Shown here: positions 1 to 8,141 of the stretch, in pieces | Position numbering within the stretch: the first letter of the stretch is position 1 | Layout: every line of letters starts with the position of its first letter | Source: Methylobacterium frigidaeris | GTDB taxonomy: Bacteria; Pseudomonadota; Alphaproteobacteria; Rhizobiales; Beijerinckiaceae | Reading direction: 5' to 3' | DNA length: 64,000 bases | Assembly (NCBI RefSeq): GCF_022179185.1 | Contig: NZ_BPQJ01000006.1 | Span: 1-64,000 of the forward strand | Translations under genes and position numbers: made by a program | Notes under the pieces: generated by a model | The model's database searches: none | The model's input: only the letters and a program-made list of their open reading frames with translations | What the model was told of the DNA's origin: nothing

Positions 1-17
1 CCATTCGGGCTTGCCTG

Positions 18-47
18 GCGCCTTCGAACGCGCCCGTTCGAAGGCGC
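18..47. terminator. Perfect hairpin at the left edge
   Basis: Thirteen-base arms (18-30 and 35-47) pair perfectly around a 4-base loop, just past the stop of the minus-strand gene that ends at 55. No T-run follows on either strand, so it is a stable hairpin and only a probable terminator. Confidence 0.5.
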
Positions 48-54
48 GGCGGTA

Positions 55-639
55 TTACCTGCCCCGTACGGCGACGTCGCGCGGGGTCGCGGAGCCGGCG
101 GCCAGGCGGGCGCTCACGGTCAGCCCGAGATCGATGCAGAGCACCAGCAGGATGCCGGCGAGCAGCGCGATGACCGCCGCCTGGCCGCGGGGGCTGAATC
201 CGAGCACCACCGCGCCCGGCCCATCCGCCGCCGGCGGGAGCGGCCCCCCGGAATCCGTCTCGGTGACCGCCCCCGGGGCGGTCGGCACCGCCTCCCGAAG
301 GCCGAACCGGGGCCGGTAGCCGCCGACCGGCACGGCGATGCGGACCTCCAGCCCCTCGGCATGCTGGGCATAGGCGTCGTCCAGCGCCCGCCGCAGGCGT
401 CCGGCCTCGACGCGGACGCTGGGATCCAGGCTCGGGTCGAAATCGGGGTTTCGGCCGAGGGCCTGGGTGGCAATGGTGTACGCCTTGATGGTCGCGCCGC
501 GCCCGGCCAGTTCCTCCTCCACGACGAAGCGCAGGAACCGCGCGAGCTTCGGCGAGCGCAGAAAGGGTGGCGCGTGCAGAAGGATCTCCAGGGTCTCGAC
601 CACGCGGTCGGCCGGAACGTCCTCCTCGGTTTCGAGCAT
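55..639 (-). CDS. Small membrane protein with the N-terminal domain of TPR adenylate-cyclase-like proteins
   Basis: The likely start is the internal Met of MLETEEDV at 639; an upstream in-frame start at 717 would add 26 Arg/Ala-rich residues with no visible domain. The 194-residue product has one recognisable block, about residues 30-90, with FLRFVVEEELAGR, KAYTIATQALGR and DPSVRVEAGRLRRAL. This block occurs at the N-terminus of many alphaproteobacterial proteins annotated as adenylate cyclase or TPR proteins, where it is thought to act like a winged helix. Here no cyclase or TPR part follows. A Pro/Gly-rich linker leads to one hydrophobic segment (about residues 152-174) and a short tail. 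It is either a stand-alone membrane-tethered form or a shortened relative. Function unknown. Confidence 0.7.
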   Translation of the reverse strand: MLETEEDVPADRVVETLEILLHAPPFLRSPKLARFLRFVVEEELAGRGATIKAYTIATQALGRNPDFDPSLDPSVRVEAGRLRRALDDAYAQHAEGLEVRIAVPVGGYRPRFGLREAVPTAPGAVTETDSGGPLPPAADGPGAVVLGFSPRGQAAVIALLAGILLVLCIDLGLTVSARLAAGSATPRDVAVRGR

Positions 640-831
640 CGAATTGCCTTCCCGGCGCGGCCGGAGGCGCGCCCCGGCCCGTCGCGTCCCGCTGCCAGGG
701 GCAGCTGGATCCACCAAACTCCCATCGAGTATAAGGATGGGATCGTGGGATGTTAGTCCCTGTCGAGCGGGAAGGCGATCCGTTCTGGGGACAGATCGCG
801 CGGCGGGTGGTTCGCACGGAAGACGGGGCGC

Positions 832-1062
832 TCAGTGCCCGCTCGGCGGGAACGGTACGGTGAAGATCAGGGCGCGCGCCTCGTCACGCACCTCGACGCG
901 CCAGGCGCGCCAATCGATCCGAGTAGCTTCCGGACCGTTCATCGCGTCGGCGATCAGGGTCTGCGCCTGGTCATGCGCCTCGTCGAGATCGCGGCAATCG
1001 AGCCCGGCCTCATCCGGCACGCTCTGCGCCGAGTCCATGATGTCGAAGAAGTAGCGGGGCAC
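832..1062 (-). CDS. DUF6894 family protein
   Basis: A 76-residue protein with a GTG start. It opens with PRYFFDIMD and has the acidic DEAGLDCRDLDEAHDQAQ segment, the pattern of the short DUF6894 proteins that are abundant in Methylobacterium and Bradyrhizobium. The family has no assigned function. No signal peptide or membrane segment is visible. It stands alone, well spaced from both neighbours. The family call rests on the N-terminal motif and the length. Confidence 0.75.
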   Translation of the reverse strand: MPRYFFDIMDSAQSVPDEAGLDCRDLDEAHDQAQTLIADAMNGPEATRIDWRAWRVEVRDEARALIFTVPFPPSGH

Positions 1063-1302
1063 GGCAGTCTGGACTCGAAGGTTTGGATGGACAGACAGAA
1101 AGGGCTACCATCGCCTCACCAGTTGCCGGCTCGAGCCCGCAGAGCAATTTCGACGATCGCCTGTTAGGTTCACAATCCGGAAACGGAAGCGGCTGGCCAA
1201 AGTTCCGCTTGCTACTCGCCGGCCAGGCATAAGCCGTTCGGTCTAGTATCAGACGACCGCATCGGATCCTTGCCACATTGTCCCGGTTCGGCCGCGGGAA
1301 CG

Positions 1303-1623
1303 TCAGCGGGTGTCCCGCTCGGCAGCGCCGCGCCAGGCGGGCTGCCGGTCATGGGTCGTCAGGGTGTCGCGGGAGGGCGACCGACCCGCCTCCATGGCGG
1401 TCCGCAGGCCGGCTCCGAGCGCGCGTCCGGCCTCCGCAGCGGCGGCCTCGGCCATCCGGGCGCGCAGGTCGCCCGGCATCGCGTCGAGAACCGGCCCGGC
1501 GATTTCGCCGAAAGCCGGCGCGGCCTGCGCCGTCCGGGCCGGGGCGGGGGCCTCGCCGAGGCGCAACGGCGACAGGTAGTAGATCACGCAGATCACCAGC
1601 CCGGCCCGCAACCAGAAGGCCAT
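1303..1623 (-). CDS. Hypothetical small membrane-anchored protein
   Basis: A 106-residue protein starting at an ATG with GGGAGA about 4 bases upstream. Residues 1-20 form one hydrophobic segment (FWLRAGLVICVIYYLSPLR) that reads as a membrane anchor or uncleaved signal. The rest is Ala/Pro-rich and probably helical. Short proteins with this WLRAGLVICVIYYLSP-like start are common in Rhizobiales, without known function. It is transcribed away from fhs, so the 286-bp gap between them should hold two promoters. Confidence 0.6.
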   Translation of the reverse strand: MAFWLRAGLVICVIYYLSPLRLGEAPAPARTAQAAPAFGEIAGPVLDAMPGDLRARMAEAAAAEAGRALGAGLRTAMEAGRSPSRDTLTTHDRQPAWRGAAERDTR

Positions 1624-1815
1624 CCCGTTCTCCCGCTCAACCCGTCACCCCGGCGACGGCGGCACTCTGGCGCGACAATCGTGAAGCGTCTGCCGCTCAG
1701 GCGCCGGCGATCTGCCGACATGCCTAACAGCCCAGCATCGGCGTCGCGAACCTGTTGGCAACATGCGCGAGGGCCTTCAATTTTTCTGAGCATCCTGCTC
1801 AAGCGATTTGATCTT

Positions 1816-1843
1816 TTCGACAAGGGCGGCCTCCGCCTAAAAT
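1816..1843 (+). promoter_or_regulatory. Possible promoter for fhs
   Basis: TTCGAC at 1816-1821 and TAAAAT at 1838-1843 are separated by 16 bases and lie about 67 bases upstream of the fhs start, a plausible housekeeping-sigma pair. Found by eye only. Confidence 0.3.
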
Positions 1844-1909
1844 CCGCGCCAAGAATCCCCACCACGCCAAGCCGCCTCCCTCCGGCTCCAGAACGACGAT
1901 CGGGACACA

Positions 1910-3586
1910 ATGCCGACCGACATCGAGATCGCCCGCGCGGCCACCCTGCAGCCGATCACCGCGATTGCCCAGCGGATCGGAATTCCCGACGAGGCCCTGC
2001 ACCCCTACGGCCGGCACATCGCCAAGATCGACCACGCCCACATCCGGAGCCTCGAGGCGCGGCCGGAGGGCAAGCTGATCCTGGTGACGGCGATCAGCCC
2101 GACGCCGGCCGGCGAGGGCAAGACCACCACCACGGTGGGCCTCGGCGACGCCCTCAACCGCATCGGCCGCAAGACCGTGATCTGCCTGCGCGAGCCCTCG
2201 CTCGGGCCCTGCTTCGGCCAGAAGGGCGGAGCTGCCGGCGGCGGCAAGGCGCAGGTGGTGCCGATGGAGGCGATCAACCTCCACTTCACCGGCGATTTCC
2301 ACGCCATCACCTCGGCCCACAGCCTCGCCGCGGCCCTGATCGACAACCACGTCTACTGGGGCAACCCGCTCGGCATCGACCTGCGCCGGGTGGCGTTCCG
2401 GCGCGTCCTCGACATGAACGACCGGGCCCTGCGCAACATCACCCAGAGCCTCGGCGGCGTCGCCAACGGCTACCCGCGCGAGGACGGCTTCGACATCACC
2501 GTCGCCTCCGAGGTGATGGCGGTGTTCTGCCTCGCCCGCGACCTCGCCGACCTGGAGGTCCGCCTCGGCCGGATCGTGGTGGCGGAGACCCGCGACCGCA
2601 AGCCGGTGACGCTCGCCGACCTCAAGGCCACCGGCGCCATGACGGTGCTCCTCAAGGACGCGCTGCAGCCGAACCTGGTCCAGACGCTCGAGGGCAGCCC
2701 GGCGCTGATCCATGGCGGGCCCTTCGCGAACATCGCGCATGGCTGCAACTCGGTGATCGCGACCCGCGCGGGCCTGCGGCTCGGCGACTACGTGGTGACG
2801 GAGGCGGGCTTCGGGGCCGATCTCGGGGCGGAGAAGTTCTTCGACATCAAGTGCCGGCAGGCGGGCTTGAGCCCCTCGGCGGTGGTGATCGTCGCCACCG
2901 TGCGCGCCCTCAAGATGCATGGCGGCGTCGCCAAGGCCGATCTCGGCACTGAGAATGTCGCGGCGCTGGAGCGGGGCTTCGCCAACCTTGCCCGCCACGT
3001 CGAGAACGTGCGCCGCTTCGGCGCCCCGGTGGTGGTGGCGGTCAACCACTTCCACGCCGATACGGAGGCCGAACACGCGGCGCTCAAGGCGCTCTGCCGC
3101 GACCGCCTCGACGTCGAGGCGATCACCTGCCGGCATTGGGCCGAGGGCGGCGCCGGGGCCGAGGGCCTGGCCCACGCCGTCGCAAGTCTCGCCGATGCGG
3201 GACCGGCCGGAACCCCGCGCTTCGTCTATCCGGACGCGATGCCGCTCGAGGACAAGATCCGCACCATCGCCCAGACGCTCTACGGCGCCGCCGACATCCA
3301 GGTGGAGTCGAAGGCGGCGGGCAAGCTCGCGGCGTTCGAGCAGGCCGGCCACGGAAACCTGCCGGTCTGCATGGCCAAGACCCAGTATTCGTTCTCCACG
3401 GACCCGACCCTGATGGGCGCGCCGAGCGGCCACGTGGTGGCCGTGCGCGACGTGCGCCTCTCGGCCGGGGCCGGCTTCGTGGTGGCGATCTGCGGGGAGA
3501 TCATGACCATGCCGGGCCTGCCGAAGGTGCCGGCGGCGGAAGGCATCCACCTCGACGCGGAGGGGCGGATCGAGGGGCTGTTCTGA
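1910..3586 (+). CDS. fhs: Formate-tetrahydrofolate ligase
   Basis: Joins formate to tetrahydrofolate with ATP to give 10-formyl-tetrahydrofolate. In methylotrophic Methylobacterium this enzyme (FtfL) feeds C1 units into the serine cycle. The 558-residue length matches the family. The nucleotide-binding loop [11 protein letters not shown] is at residues 65-75, followed by the conserved [21 protein letters not shown], the [15 protein letters not shown] block and, near the C-terminus, [10 protein letters not shown]. The protein is cytosolic. The gene stands alone, with a divergent hypothetical gene upstream and a strong hairpin directly after its stop. Confidence 0.97.
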   Translation: MPTDIEIARAATLQPITAIAQRIGIPDEALHPYGRHIAKIDHAHIRSLEARPEGKLILVTAISPTPAGEGKTTTTVGLGDALNRIGRKTVICLREPSLGPCFGQKGGAAGGGKAQVVPMEAINLHFTGDFHAITSAHSLAAALIDNHVYWGNPLGIDLRRVAFRRVLDMNDRALRNITQSLGGVANGYPREDGFDITVASEVMAVFCLARDLADLEVRLGRIVVAETRDRKPVTLADLKATGAMTVLLKDALQPNLVQTLEGSPALIHGGPFANIAHGCNSVIATRAGLRLGDYVVTEAGFGADLGAEKFFDIKCRQAGLSPSAVVIVATVRALKMHGGVAKADLGTENVAALERGFANLARHVENVRRFGAPVVVAVNHFHADTEAEHAALKALCRDRLDVEAITCRHWAEGGAGAEGLAHAVASLADAGPAGTPRFVYPDAMPLEDKIRTIAQTLYGAADIQVESKAAGKLAAFEQAGHGNLPVCMAKTQYSFSTDPTLMGAPSGHVVAVRDVRLSAGAGFVVAICGEIMTMPGLPKVPAAEGIHLDAEGRIEGLF

Positions 3587-3597
3587 CGCGGCGGCGA

Positions 3598-3622
3598 GCG
3601 CCCGGCCGCACAGGCCGGGCGC
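3598..3622. terminator. GC-rich hairpin between convergent genes
   Basis: Ten-base perfect arms (3598-3607 and 3613-3622) around GCACA begin 12 bases after the fhs stop and end 24 bases before the convergent gene's stop. There is no T-run. It probably ends transcription from both sides. Confidence 0.5.
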
Positions 3623-3646
3623 CGCCTGGTCTCGGTCCGCACCGTC

Positions 3647-4300
3647 TCAGCGCACCGTGCCGCCGGCACCGCCGGCCCCTCCGACGCCGCCGCCGACCCC
3701 GGCCCCGCCGGCCCCGCCCGCACCGGCCCCCGGGCCGACACCGGAGCGGCCGCCCCGGCCGCCGACGCCGCCGGAGACGCTCGGTCCGTCGGGCGCCCGC
3801 TCACCCGTGCCGGACGCGGCGCGGCGCGGCGCGTCGGCATCAAGATTCGCCACGTAGTCGCTGCACGCCTCGGGCTCGCCGGGTCGCGGGACGGCGCCGG
3901 GCTTGAGCAGCGCCGCGCAGGCCCGGGCCAGTGCGGCTCCGGGCGCCGGCACCTCGTCGTCCTCGGGATGATCCGGCCGGGCCATGGCGGCGAACAGGCC
4001 GGCACAGTCGGCAGGCCGGAACCCGCCGGCGGCGCCCGATCGCGCCGGTGCCGCCTCCAGCAGGCCGACGCAGTAGGAACGCAGGCCCTCGCGCTCGGCC
4101 GGGCCGCCGCTCCAGCCGCCGACGCGGCCCGGCGCACCGGCCCGGCCCCCGGGCGCACCCGGGAGGCCCGCACCGTCGCCCGATCCGATCCGCACCACCG
4201 CGGTGCCGGAATGCGTGTCCGTGGACGAGGGGCCGGCGACGGCGACGGTGCCGGCAAACGCCGCGCCGCCCGCGGCCAGCAGCAGGGAGAAGGTCTTCAT
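3647..4300 (-). CDS. Exported protein with a glycine-rich C-terminal tail
   Basis: A 217-residue protein. The chosen start (MKTFSLLLAAGG) gives a clear signal peptide with likely cleavage after TVAVAG. The middle third (about residues 60-140) is a non-repetitive domain with four cysteines (SYCVGLL, PADCAGLF, RACAALL, EACSDYV), which could form two disulfides in the periplasm or outside. The last 45 residues are almost only Gly and Ala (GGAGGAGVGGGVGGAGG). I do not recognise the cysteine domain. It lies 136 bp downstream of a second exported glycine-rich gene on the same strand and near a third, so the three look like a functional group. Confidence 0.65.
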   Translation of the reverse strand: MKTFSLLLAAGGAAFAGTVAVAGPSSTDTHSGTAVVRIGSGDGAGLPGAPGGRAGAPGRVGGWSGGPAEREGLRSYCVGLLEAAPARSGAAGGFRPADCAGLFAAMARPDHPEDDEVPAPGAALARACAALLKPGAVPRPGEPEACSDYVANLDADAPRRAASGTGERAPDGPSVSGGVGGRGGRSGVGPGAGAGGAGGAGVGGGVGGAGGAGGTVR

Positions 4301-4436
4301 CGGATCTGTCTCACGTCCGGGATTCGGCCGCCGCCGAGGCGCCGCCGGGCCACGAAGGGCCGGGCGACGTCGATGCCCTTCCGCAGCGCGACGACCGTGG
4401 CCGCGGAAGGAGAGGGGAGGAGCGTCGAACCGCGCC

Positions 4437-4958
4437 TCAGTAGACGTTGCCGCCCTGGCCACCGGCGCCACCGACGCCGCCATGGCTGCCGTTGCCGCCG
4501 GCGCCCCCCTTGCCGCCCTTGTTGCCGTAGCCCGCCGCCGACCCGCCGCCGCCGCCCTGGCCTCCCTGGCCGCCATACGAGCCCATGCCACCCTTGCCGC
4601 CGCCGCCGCCCTTGCCGCCATAGGCGCCCGAGCCGCCGCCACCGCCGCCACCGCCCGCGCCGCCGTACCAGCCACTGCCACCGGCCCCGCCCTTGCCGCC
4701 CTTGCCGCCGTAGGAGCCGGTGCCGCCCCAGCCGCCACCACCGCCGCCGCCACCGTAATAGCCGCCGCCGCCCTGGCCGCCGTTGCCGCCGCGGCCACCC
4801 TTCGTGGCGCCGCCGCCGCCCCCGCCGGCCCCGCCATAGCCGCCGTAGTAGCCGCCGCCGCCCTGGCCGCCGCTGCCGGCGATGCCGCCGGCGAAGGCCT
4901 GGGGCGCGGCCGCCATCACGGCGACGGCCGATACGACCGCGAACATCGTCTTTCTCAT
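4437..4958 (-). CDS. Exported glycine-rich repeat protein
   Basis: A 173-residue protein. The start MRKTMFAVV is fixed by AGGAGG about 6 bases upstream, and a signal peptide ends at PQAFA. The whole mature part is low complexity: Gly makes up well over half, with recurring GGGYYGG, GAYGGKGG, GSYGGQGG and GGAGGNG units containing regular Tyr and Lys/Asn. There is no folded domain and no cysteine. Such Gly/Tyr repeats occur in structural or adhesive secreted proteins and in the glycine-rich loops of the neighbouring barrel gene. I infer a cell-surface or matrix role from composition and neighbours only. The codons are GC-rich like the rest of the window, so recent transfer is not indicated. Confidence 0.7.
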   Translation of the reverse strand: MRKTMFAVVSAVAVMAAAPQAFAGGIAGSGGQGGGGYYGGYGGAGGGGGGATKGGRGGNGGQGGGGYYGGGGGGGGWGGTGSYGGKGGKGGAGGSGWYGGAGGGGGGGGSGAYGGKGGGGGKGGMGSYGGQGGQGGGGGSAAGYGNKGGKGGAGGNGSHGGVGGAGGQGGNVY

Positions 4959-5492
4959 GACAACCTCCTGCATCGGCACTCGCGGTGCCGGCGTGATGGA
5001 TCGGGAGAGGGAAGGGGCCGTTGAACGCGCCGGACCCCGTGCGCGGTACGCATCACGAGCGCTTGACTGTACGAACGCCTGACTGTGTCTAAGACGTCCC
5101 GGTACCGGCACGCATCCTCAATCTTGAGGAGTTCGGCGGAAGGCTCGTCCTGTTCGCTGGACCTAATCTGGACCTTTCGGACTGAACACGGCCTGAATGT
5201 TAACCATGCACTCGGTTCAGCCGGTCGTCCGGTCTATACTATGGCAGAGTTACTTTGATACTCCGTGGATGTTCACGGGCTTCGATCCGTCACACTACCG
5301 TTTCGAAGTCTTCGCCGAATTCTTTCTCATCCCCGGCGATGAGGTGACACTACAGGACTGATCAGATGCCGCCGTGCCGTGGCGCACAAGGGCGAAGAGC
5401 TGGCGCAGCCGACAGGATATGCTCCGGGACTTCCGCAGGGGCCGCCCGGCACGGGCGGGCACGAACCCGGGCGGTACGGGTCGCCGCTCCCG
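4959..5492. other. 534-bp intergenic region with lower GC content
   Basis: The span holds the upstream region of the gene at 4437-4958 and the 3' flank of the barrel gene that ends at 5493. From about 5150 to 5360 it is clearly richer in A and T than its surroundings. A 54-codon plus-strand frame runs from ATG 5197 to TGA 5361, but it has no convincing ribosome-binding site and no codon bias typical of this genome. I could not pick out a convincing promoter for the minus-strand gene. Confidence 0.5.
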
Positions 5493-6962
5493 TCAGGGCT
5501 GGAAGCTGAACGAGAGCCGGGTGCGCAGCACGAGGGCGTCGTTGCCGCGGCCCGGGACGGCGATCCGGCCGGGGCCGGGCGGCACGGGCGCGAGGGCGCG
5601 GTCGGACAGACCGTAATAGAGCGCCTCGACGCCGGCGCTGACGCGCTCGCTCAGGCGCGCCTCGAGGCCGCCGCCGACCACGAAGCCGATCTCGGTGTCG
5701 CGGGGGCGAAAGGCGAGGGCGGGGCCGCCCGTGCCGCTGGCGCCGCCCGGGCCCGCCAGGACGAGGCCGCCATTGCCCCCCGGCCCGCCATCGCCGGCGA
5801 AGACCGCCCGCACCCCCTCGTTCCGGGCGAAGGCGACCCCGGCGGTGGCGTAGAGCAGGGTGGCACCGGCGCTCCATCCGAGGCGGCCGCGAATCGTCCC
5901 GAGGGTGCGGTGGCTGGCAGCATCGGCGAAGGAGACGTCGCCCTCGGCGCCCAGGACCAGGGCCGCCCGCTGCCAGTTGTAGCCGACATGAAGGCCGCCG
6001 AGGATCGCCGGGCTCCGCGCGAGGCCCGCGAAGGCGAGGCCGCCCCCGCCTCCGCCGCCGCCATCGATGCCCCGGGTGCCGGCACCGCCGGGCTCGCCGG
6101 TCGCGAGCGCGGACGGGCCGAAGCGCCCGGCCGAGAGCCCGTGGAGCGCCCCGAGATGGCCGCCCAGGTAGCCGCCGGCCCAGTTGGCCGGGGCGACGGC
6201 CGCCCAGGCGGGCCCGGGATGCACCGTCAGGCGGCCACGCACCGTGAGGAAGTCCCGCGGGGCACCGAGGAGGCGGGGCCCGTCGAAGCTGTAGTAGAGA
6301 GCCTCGACGCCAGTGCTCACCCCGGGTGTCAGCTTGACCTCTATGCCGCCGCCGCCGACCACGCCGATCCCGTCGGTGCCACCCCGCGCCAGCACGGCGG
6401 AGCCGAACCCGTTGCCGCCGGCCCCGCCGGAACCGCCCGGGCCGGCATTGCCGCCCGCCCCGCCATTGCCGCCCACGAAGGTGCCGAGGACCAGGGCCGG
6501 CACCGTCCGGACCGCGAGGCCGGCGGTGCCGTAGACGAGCACCTGGCCGCTGGCGAGGCCGAGGCGGGAACGGACGCTGCCGAGGACGTCGTCGAGTGGG
6601 CCGAGGCTCGCCACGTCGCCCTCGAGGCCCGCCACGACGGCGCCCCACTGCCCGTTGACGCCGGCATGCAGGCCCTGGAAGACGGTGCGGCCCTCGACCG
6701 GCGCGACGGCGATTCCGGTGCGACCACCCCGGCCGCCGAACAGCGTCGGCACCACGCCGCCGCCGTCGCCGCTGGCGACACCGCGGGCGCCACGGCCGCC
6801 GGCCACGCCGCCGAACTGGCTGCCGACGTAGAAGCCCGACCAGTCCGGGAGGACGGGGAAGGCCGGCGCCGGGAGCGGACGGACCGGCGCATCGGCGGCC
6901 TGTGCGGCCTGCACGGCGAGCAGGCTCGCGCCGATCGCGCTCAGGAGGGTGATGCGAATCAT
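5493..6962 (-). CDS. Tandemly duplicated Omp25-like outer-membrane barrel with glycine-rich inserts
   Basis: A 489-residue protein with a signal peptide (cleavage near VQAAQAADA). It contains two copies of the Rhizobiales Omp25/31-type (porin_4/OMP_b-brl) barrel. Copy 1 starts with WSGFYVGSQFGG at residues 41-52, copy 2 with WAGGYLGGHLGA at 261-272. Each ends with a matching strand pair, IEVKLTPGVSTGVEALYYSF (207-226) and LEARLSERVSAGVEALYYGL (433-452). The protein ends in FSFQP, close to the usual C-terminal aromatic. Both copies carry glycine-rich inserts at equivalent places (residues about 52-80 and 162-200; about 288-310 and 389-415), probably surface loops. The family usually has one barrel of about 200-280 residues. 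The adjacent exported glycine-rich genes suggest a shared surface role. Confidence 0.8.
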   Translation of the reverse strand: MIRITLLSAIGASLLAVQAAQAADAPVRPLPAPAFPVLPDWSGFYVGSQFGGVAGGRGARGVASGDGGGVVPTLFGGRGGRTGIAVAPVEGRTVFQGLHAGVNGQWGAVVAGLEGDVASLGPLDDVLGSVRSRLGLASGQVLVYGTAGLAVRTVPALVLGTFVGGNGGAGGNAGPGGSGGAGGNGFGSAVLARGGTDGIGVVGGGGIEVKLTPGVSTGVEALYYSFDGPRLLGAPRDFLTVRGRLTVHPGPAWAAVAPANWAGGYLGGHLGALHGLSAGRFGPSALATGEPGGAGTRGIDGGGGGGGGLAFAGLARSPAILGGLHVGYNWQRAALVLGAEGDVSFADAASHRTLGTIRGRLGWSAGATLLYATAGVAFARNEGVRAVFAGDGGPGGNGGLVLAGPGGASGTGGPALAFRPRDTEIGFVVGGGLEARLSERVSAGVEALYYGLSDRALAPVPPGPGRIAVPGRGNDALVLRTRLSFSFQP

Positions 6963-7040
6963 GCGTCTCGTCCGGTCTCGGCGCAGTATGACTGTCGGGA
7001 ATGGGACGAAGACTAGCCAATACTGCGCGAGCCGGCAGTT

Positions 7041-7062
7041 AAAAAGGCGCTACGGCGCGGCC
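7041..7062 (-). terminator. Probable terminator of gpsA
   Basis: On the minus strand about 85 bases after the gpsA stop, a short GC hairpin (GGC-c-GC paired with GCGCC) is directly followed by TTTTT. The stem is short and has one bulge. Confidence 0.45.
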
Positions 7063-7145
7063 TTTCGGCACCGACGCGGCTTTTCGGCCACGATACCCCG
7101 CCCGGGCTCGCGATCCGGAGACCGAGCTTGGATCGCGGCCCGCGC

Positions 7146-8141
7146 TCAGGTCTCGGCGCGCAGGGGCCGGCTGAGCAGGCCGGCGATGGCCTCGTCGAGA
7201 AGCAGGTCTCCGGCGACCAGCCCGGCCACGGCCTCCGCCACCGGCATCTCGACCCCGCGCCGCCGGGCGAGCCCCACCAGGGCCGCGGCGGTGAGCGCGC
7301 CCTCCGCCAGCTTGCCGCCCGACGCCTCCGCAAGGCTCGCCCCCCGGCCGAGGCGCTCGCCGAAGGCGAAGTTGCGCGACTGCGCCGAGGCGGCGGTGAG
7401 CACGAGGTCGCCGAGGCCGGAGAGGCCCATCAGGGTCTCGGGCCGGGCGTCCCAGGCGCGGGCGAAGCGCATCAGTTCGGCGAAGCTGCGGGCGACGAGG
7501 GCGGCGCGGGCGCTCTCGCCGAGGCCCCGGCCGATGGCGGCCCCGCAGGCGATGGCGAGCACGTTCTTGGCCGCCCCGCCGATCTCGACCCCGCGCGGGT
7601 CGCTGCCGTGATAGACCCGGAAGGTCGGCCCGGACAGGGCCACCGCCAGGCGCGCCGCCAGCGCGCCGTCACGGCTCGCGAGCGTCACCGCGGTGGGCAA
7701 CCCGCGGGCGACGTCCGCCGCGAAGCTCGGCCCCGACAGGACCGCGATCGGAGCGCCCGGCGCGGCCTCGGCGGCGACGTCGGTGAGGAAGGTGTCGGTG
7801 CCGCGCTCGATGCCCTTGGCGCAGAGGATCAGGGCGGCGTCTCGCCGGAGAGCGGGATGCAGGGTGGTCAGCACGCCGCGAAGCGTCTGCGCCGGCGTCA
7901 CCACCAGGACGGCCTCGGCCTCGGCGAGGTCCGAAACAGCGGCGGTCGCGCACACGCCGGGATGCAGCGTCACGCCGGGGAGGTGGCGGGTATTCTCGCG
8001 GGAGCGAGCCATGGCGGCGGCGTTGTCGGCGTCGCGCATCCATAGCACCACCCGCCGCGCCGCCGCCGCGGCGGCCGCGTTGGCGAGGGCGGTGCCCCAG
8101 GCGCCGCCGCCCAGGACCGCGATCGGGCCGATGCCGGTCAT
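7146..8141 (-). CDS. gpsA: Glycerol-3-phosphate dehydrogenase [NAD(P)+]
   Basis: Reduces dihydroxyacetone phosphate to sn-glycerol 3-phosphate, the backbone for phospholipids; its product feeds PlsY, which is also encoded in this window. The chosen start MTGIGPIAVLGGGAWGTALA (331 residues) puts the Rossmann glycine loop GGGAWG at residues 10-15, as in the family. Further hallmarks are CAKGIE, LSGPSFA, GAAKNVLAIACG with the catalytic lysine, and GLSGLGDL. The start codon overlaps the stop of a small upstream frame as ATGA. In related genomes gpsA lies downstream of tsaD, as here, but a scarred stretch of about 700 bp now separates gpsA from the GNAT gene. Confidence 0.96.
   Translation of the reverse strand: MTGIGPIAVLGGGAWGTALANAAAAAAARRVVLWMRDADNAAAMARSRENTRHLPGVTLHPGVCATAAVSDLAEAEAVLVVTPAQTLRGVLTTLHPALRRDAALILCAKGIERGTDTFLTDVAAEAAPGAPIAVLSGPSFAADVARGLPTAVTLASRDGALAARLAVALSGPTFRVYHGSDPRGVEIGGAAKNVLAIACGAAIGRGLGESARAALVARSFAELMRFARAWDARPETLMGLSGLGDLVLTAASAQSRNFAFGERLGRGASLAEASGGKLAEGALTAAALVGLARRRGVEMPVAEAVAGLVAGDLLLDEAIAGLLSRPLRAET

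Noticed and set aside
1799..3550. A 583-codon open frame antisense to fhs
   Set aside because: The fhs protein on the other strand is unmistakable, and this frame is its mirror in a high-GC gene.
4437..4900. Tandem GCC/GGC-rich repeats resembling a satellite or CRISPR-like array
   Set aside because: The repeats are codon-level Gly repeats inside a gene with a signal peptide and Shine-Dalgarno sequence; spacing is irregular and there are no spacers.
5197..5361. A 54-codon plus-strand frame in the low-GC gap
   Set aside because: No ribosome-binding site, atypical codon use and no recognisable family; it could be chance in a region of lower GC content.
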